Of a DNA stretch of 35,309 nt, positions 31,670 through 35,309 are shown piece after piece (position 1 is the first letter of the stretch; every line of letters starts with the position of its first letter). Under the pieces are notes generated by a model. It saw only the letters and a list, made by a program, of their open reading frames with translations. It was not told where the DNA came from and did no database searches. The DNA lies in contig JBBPTG010000250.1 of assembly GCA_038093975.1 (NCBI GenBank), positions 1-35,309 on the forward strand. Direction: 5' to 3'. The translations under genes were made by a program, and so were the position numbers. The DNA is from Chalciporus piperatus. Taxonomy: Eukaryota > Basidiomycota > Agaricomycetes > Boletales > Boletaceae.

Positions 31670-32228
31670 TGTTACGAACGCTCCATTTCCTTATCCTAAT
31701 CATCCCTACATTCCATTACGCTTACTAGGTTTCTCTTCGTCTCTTGGACTTAGTCATTTCACTTTCTCTTTTGTTATCTTATCTTATCGTGTCACGTGAC
31801 TTATTTACATAAGCCAGGTCGAGACCTTCGCTGACTAACTGATGACTCAACGCTCACTCGTCAGCATCAGTCAGCATTACTCATCATATGACTCACGCTT
31901 GCTCATTCCGCAGTAGAGCTAGTTACGCCATTGGCTAGTAGTCAGTATGAGTCATACCCAGTCATCTACGATAAGGTTTAGACACAACATGTACAAACAT
32001 TGACAATAGTATATAAACCCGGGTCGACAAGCACTGGACTCCCCAGTCTTGTTCTCCTGGAGTTTCCTCATCGAACCTCAGCCAAGTTCATTGGCTCGCT
32101 ATTGTCTATTGTGAGTCTTAGCTCTTAGTTGAGTTGAGTCGTTTCATTAGAACAAGACTAATATTTTCTTTTGTCTTAGCGTCTCGTCGCTACCACACGT
32201 GTCTTGTACGCCACTCCATCGTTGATCA
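31670..32228 (+). repeat. 5' LTR of a Ty3/Gypsy retrotransposon (ends approximate)
   Basis: Starts TGTTACGAACG, a common Gypsy LTR opening, and ends TGATCA near 32228, giving TG...CA and about 559 bp. A TATA box (AGTATATAAACCC, 32009-32017) is followed by a pyrimidine-rich leader. Three TGASTCA sites lie upstream (31843-31849, 31889-31895, 31948-31954). The 3' LTR is outside the window, so the borders are inferred. The sequence after 32228 (TGGGTACCGCGC) may be a primer-binding site, not assigned to a tRNA. Confidence 0.6.
31843..31954. promoter_or_regulatory. Three TGASTCA (Gcn4/AP-1-type) sites in LTR U3
   Basis: Perfect sites TGACTCA at 31843-31849 and 31889-31895 and TGAGTCA at 31948-31954, spaced 46 and 59 bp, 55-160 bp before the TATA box. 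bZIP factors such as Gcn4 or Yap bind such sites, so nutrient or stress induction is a plausible inference. Confidence 0.5.
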
Positions 32229-32287
32229 CTAGTGGGTACCGCGCTGCTTGTACGCGCCTTGTCATCGCTGACCTTGTTTTTGAATAA

Positions 32288-33503
32288 GTGTCGAGCAACC
32301 CCGCCGCATCTCAGCGCGCCGCGTCCCCTGTCCCTTCCATCCAGTGGAACGGGATACTTGATCTCCCCGCCGTCGAGAACAACCCCGACTTCCTCAACGT
32401 CATCGCGAAGCTCGGAAACGCTGTAGAGGCATACCCAGCCTTCACCAACATCATCGCGGATCTCGAGCGAGAGAACGCTCGTGTTCAGGAAGAAGTCGCT
32501 CGCACTCGGGCGCGATTCGAAGAAGAAGAGAGGAGATTCATCGAGCAGTATTCAGTGCCTATCGCGCCAAGGCCTGATTACTCCGACCTCTACGTCGACT
32601 GGTTGGAAGAACCAGTAATTCCCCCTTATCCACGTCACGTATCGACTGTTAACCCCGCCGACCTTCAGATCGACCGTAGTCGTTATCCATCACTCCCGCC
32701 TATCGAGGCTATTCGGGCATCGCCGCCGCCCAACCCCCAGCAGATACTAGCCGACGCCTTCGGCGTTGAAGAATTATACTACCGTGCCTCCTCCATTCCC
32801 AGAGCCCCAACCCCGCTCGCGGAGCCCGTTGATTGGACTGCCATCGACGAGGATCTTCTTGCTCTTCAACACCAATTTCCCATTGGAGTCTCTGGTCGTA
32901 CGGAAAGTTTCCGCCGCGCTCTCTATCACACGCTTATATCCCCGGCAGGTGAGAAGTCGATTCGAGAGAACATTGACGATTGGGTACGTCAACGCCGACG
33001 AAGCGACAGGTTACTTAGAGGTATCCCTGAGGACGCCGGTGATCGTATTAAGACGAGAGTACCAACCCCGCGTCCTACTCAGCGCACTCGCTGCCCTAAG
33101 CCTCTCGTCCCTCTTAGGAAGATTCGCCCAGTACAGCTTACAGGCCTTCCTATTACTTTCATACCTCATCTTCGGCCACGTAACTCTCTCAGACGATCTT
33201 CGCGTTACCTTTGATTTCGCCTACATACTAGTTTCGCACAGAAATCGTCCGATAGCACCACCTACTCCTCCCCTTTCCCCTGTTGTATCACAAGCAGAGT
33301 TAGAAGAGGACGAAGAATTACCAGGATTAGTAGAATCTGATAGTGAAGACGAAGGAGGACTAAGAGAGACAAACGTACCAGGAGTACAACTGTACTATCC
33401 CGCACCTCACTCCATCAGAAGAAGCATTCCACCGCCACCTTATCAAAGAAACGCCCCTGCTTCGTTATCAGGAGAAACCCTTGAAGGATCTCAGGAGATT
33501 TGA
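32288..33503 (+). CDS. Extra ORF upstream of gag, no ATG
   Basis: Frame 32288-33214 (308 codons) begins GTG-TCG-AGC directly after TAA and contains no Met anywhere. It encodes SSNPAASQRAASPVPSIQWN, a coiled-coil-like stretch (IIADLERENARVQEEVARTR and EEEERRFIEQ, about residues 55-95), then Pro-rich sequence. A second frame open to 33503 overlaps it; its later part (AELEEDEELPGLVESDSEDE) looks coding, and around 33085-33190 it is hydrophobic (LLSYLIFGHVTL). The two may be joined by a frameshift or by an intron with donor GTGAGA at about 32948. A start-codon loss (ATG to GTG at 32288) is the simplest explanation. Position before gag suggests an accessory or N-terminal Gag-like protein; no family recognised. 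Confidence 0.5.
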
Positions 33504-33546
33504 AATAAAAATCTAGTTTTACTCCTTTCATTCTAGTGCATCAAGA

Positions 33547-34746
33547 ATGTCGGTTCTCGCCCCAGACTTAGCAGCTGCCTTAACAGGCATTCTCGGACAT
33601 CGTGACGCGTCCATACGGGATCTTGGAATGCAGTTGAGACTCGCGTTAGAAACAATGACGGATCAGCTTACCAACGCTCAGAGGGTAAACCAAAATCTAA
33701 ACAATAATATCTTGCAGCTTGAAGCGCAAGTACAAGCCATTCAAGTGCCTGGCGCAATACCAGCCCCTACGGTTGGACCTAGCGGACCTAAGCTATCCAA
33801 AATCGTCAAAGATCCAGGAGACTATGACGGATCTAGAGGAAGGAAGTTCGAAGAATGGTGGACAAGAGTCCGCGCATGGATAGATGAAAACAACACCGTG
33901 TTAACCGGAATGACGGCGATTAGAGCTATCCTTAGTCGAATGACAGGAGGAGACGCCGCTACTTTCTCACGAGCCATGACGCACGACATCTTGGAAAATG
34001 GAACCACATATACTTCCGCCGAATTCCATAAAAGAATCACCGATCAATTCCGCTCGGGTAACGAAGTGGAATATCACCGCAATCAGATCAAGAATCTGAA
34101 ACAGGGCAAGATGTCTATGGAGAAATTCCTTACCACGTTCCAGACTCATCGCCTCATGGACGATTGGGATGATGCGAGACACATCGAACTCCTAGAGCTA
34201 AACGCAGATCCAGAGATCACACATCGGATCTTAATGGAGAAGGGACGGCTCGACAAATATGACACATATGTCGAAGAGCTACGCCTCCTTGCAGGAAGGA
34301 AACAGCTTATCTCCATGATCAAGACAGGAACCGCAGGTGATACCTCGCGATATAAATATACCAACACGGGCACACAACCGGGTCGTGGTGCCCCAATGGA
34401 TATAGGTTCTGCCGAAATCGAAGAAGGAGAAATTGTGGAAGAAGAAGAAGCACCATCTGTCGTAAAAACGGCCACAAGCAATTTCAAAGAGAAGAAACCA
34501 GGAAATTGCTGGAACTGTGGGAAACCGGGACACCCGAAACAGCAGTGTCCGGTACCTAGTACCAAATGCAAGGGCTGTGGTTGGTCACGAGGTGAACACA
34601 AATGTGCCTGCAAACTTCAGAAGAGACAGGTGAGAGAGCTGTCTACCGAATCTAACACTCTTGAAGGCCGTTCATTCAATGAAATGAAGGCTTACTTCTA
34701 CGATATGAAAGACATCGAAATGAAGGGAAAAGGCAAAGCGGCCTGA
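33547..34746 (+). CDS. Gag polyprotein, Ty3/Gypsy retrotransposon
   Basis: ATG at 33547 gives a 399-aa protein forming the retrotransposon capsid. Residues about 30-65 are coiled coil (QLRLALETMTDQLTNAQRVN). The capsid region has the Gypsy signature FEEWWTRVRAWIDEN, FHKRITDQFRSGNE and LKQGKMSMEKFLTTFQTHRL. An acidic hinge (EIEEGEIVEEEEA) precedes a CCHC zinc knuckle CWNCGKPGHPKQQC (Cys321, Cys324, His329, Cys334) and a second Cys-rich segment CKGCGWSRGEHKCAC, both for RNA binding. The frame is intact. It ends 13 nt after a slippery heptamer, with pol following in the -1 frame. Confidence 0.93.
   Translation: MSVLAPDLAAALTGILGHRDASIRDLGMQLRLALETMTDQLTNAQRVNQNLNNNILQLEAQVQAIQVPGAIPAPTVGPSGPKLSKIVKDPGDYDGSRGRKFEEWWTRVRAWIDENNTVLTGMTAIRAILSRMTGGDAATFSRAMTHDILENGTTYTSAEFHKRITDQFRSGNEVEYHRNQIKNLKQGKMSMEKFLTTFQTHRLMDDWDDARHIELLELNADPEITHRILMEKGRLDKYDTYVEELRLLAGRKQLISMIKTGTAGDTSRYKYTNTGTQPGRGAPMDIGSAEIEEGEIVEEEEAPSVVKTATSNFKEKKPGNCWNCGKPGHPKQQCPVPSTKCKGCGWSRGEHKCACKLQKRQVRELSTESNTLEGRSFNEMKAYFYDMKDIEMKGKGKAA
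34725..34731 (+). promoter_or_regulatory. Candidate -1 frameshift slippery heptamer GGGAAAA
   Basis: In gag phase it reads G GGA AAA, the X XXY YYZ form used for programmed -1 ribosomal frameshifting. The next in-frame codons end at the gag stop (34744-34746), and pol is exactly in the -1 frame, open through this point. No downstream pseudoknot was worked out by eye. Confidence 0.6.
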
Positions 34747-35309
34747 ATGATCTGGGCAAACGGACCGCAACTAACTCGTTAGGAAAATCTGTAAACTATT
34801 CACACAGTCAAACGGGGTCTCATGTTGATCATGAGCTTGGCCTGGACTCCAGTCAGGTGCTTAATTCCGTTTCCATAATCCGATATCTTTCCGAAAACCC
34901 AGGACCACGTTTCATTCACACAACGGACCGAGAACTGAAGTTATCCACTTCCATAGCTTCGCAACGCCTTCCGTCTGCTTTCACACGAGCGGAAGCACTT
35001 CTTGATTCAGGAGCTAATGCTATCTTCGTTGATCGGAGATGGGCTGATAAAATCAAATTACCCCTCGTGCAACTCAGACATCCACTTACGGTATACAACG
35101 TGGACGGAACACATAACTCCGCTGGACAGATAACACACTGTGCGGAAATCATTATCCATTTCAACGGACATCGTGAGAAGGCCATTGCAGAAGTCACTGA
35201 TCTCGGAAAGAATCAGATGATACTAGGATATGCATGGCTGAAGCAACACAATCCAGAGATAGATTGGAACAAAGGAACGGTCCACATGACACGTTGTCCT
35301 TGGTCTTGT
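34732..35309 (+). CDS. Pol polyprotein start (aspartic protease), cut by window end
   Basis: The -1 frame relative to gag is open from before the heptamer to the last base. It contains the retropepsin active site ALLDSGANAIFVDRRW (catalytic Asp at 35004-35006), the flap region VYNVDGTHNSAGQI and the post-flap MILGYAWLKQHNPEIDW that is standard in Gypsy elements. Reverse transcriptase, RNase H and integrase would follow beyond the window. The reading frame seems intact, unlike the Gypsy fragment at 13950-15760, so this may be a complete element. Expression as a Gag-Pol fusion is inferred from the frame arrangement. Confidence 0.88.

Noticed and set aside
32229..32250. tRNA primer-binding site after the LTR
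   Set aside because: The bases after TGATCA only loosely resemble a tRNA 3' end; no primer tRNA could be assigned, so it is mentioned but not annotated.
33822..34613. Minus-strand frames opposite gag
   Set aside because: Shadows of the strongly supported gag gene.
1..35309. tRNA, rRNA or other structured RNA genes
   Set aside because: No tRNA A/B-box pairs with cloverleaf potential and no rRNA-like blocks were recognised; a covariance search could still find something missed by eye.

Overview
The window reads as transposon-rich DNA from a mushroom-forming basidiomycete (Agaricomycetes). The basis is dense spliceosomal introns of about 50-60 nt, Plavaka-type, hAT, Ty3/Gypsy and LINE sequences of fungal type, a DUF6532-like gene, and a telomere-linked RecQ helicase (TLH) relic. 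No ordinary housekeeping cluster is present. The assignment to Agaricomycetes is inference from family recognition without database searches.

Layout. (1) 49-1147: first part of a PTR2/POT oligopeptide transporter, well spliced but broken off. (2) 1148-1942: unclassified pyrimidine-rich DNA with a TATA box, possibly a retroelement remnant. (3) 1943-2565 (-): N-terminal part of a Plavaka-type transposon protein. (4) 2869-12957: a DUF6532-like gene cut in two by a 7,831-bp hAT element (4292-12122) with 9-bp terminal inverted repeats and a perfect 8-bp target duplication (GATCGAGC). The hAT element holds three + strand genes: an apparently intact 471-aa protein with a possible Uma2/PD-(D/E)XK-like core, a hAT transposase disabled by TGA stops, and an apparently intact 326-aa CK1-family pseudokinase. 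(5) 13262-30844: a putative 17.6-kb element bounded by inverted arrays of CTACACTTTT/TTTTGTACAC repeats and a 6-bp duplication CCTTAT. Inside are a Gypsy pol fragment, a 5'-truncated LINE, an accented palindromic repeat block, three unrecognised multi-exon genes (A, B, C), a decayed TLH helicase, an SNF2-type helicase fragment and a 0.36-kb inverted duplication. (6) 31003-31610: a tandem array of about 150-bp units interrupted by a 56-bp perfect foldback. (7) 31670-35309: the 5' end of a Ty3/Gypsy retrotransposon with LTR, an extra ORF lacking ATG, gag with a zinc knuckle, and the start of pol (protease) in the -1 frame behind a GGGAAAA slippery heptamer.

How it fits together. The locus is a nest of insertions. 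The host DUF6532-like gene keeps an open reading frame on both sides of the hAT, so the hAT insertion looks young, yet its transposase is dead; movement in trans is the simplest reading. The two non-transposase genes in the hAT remain open, which makes this element a cargo-bearing hAT and the strongest candidate for an undescribed system here. Stops in the decayed genes are repeatedly TGA where CGA (Arg) is expected, the signature of C-to-T change at CpG.
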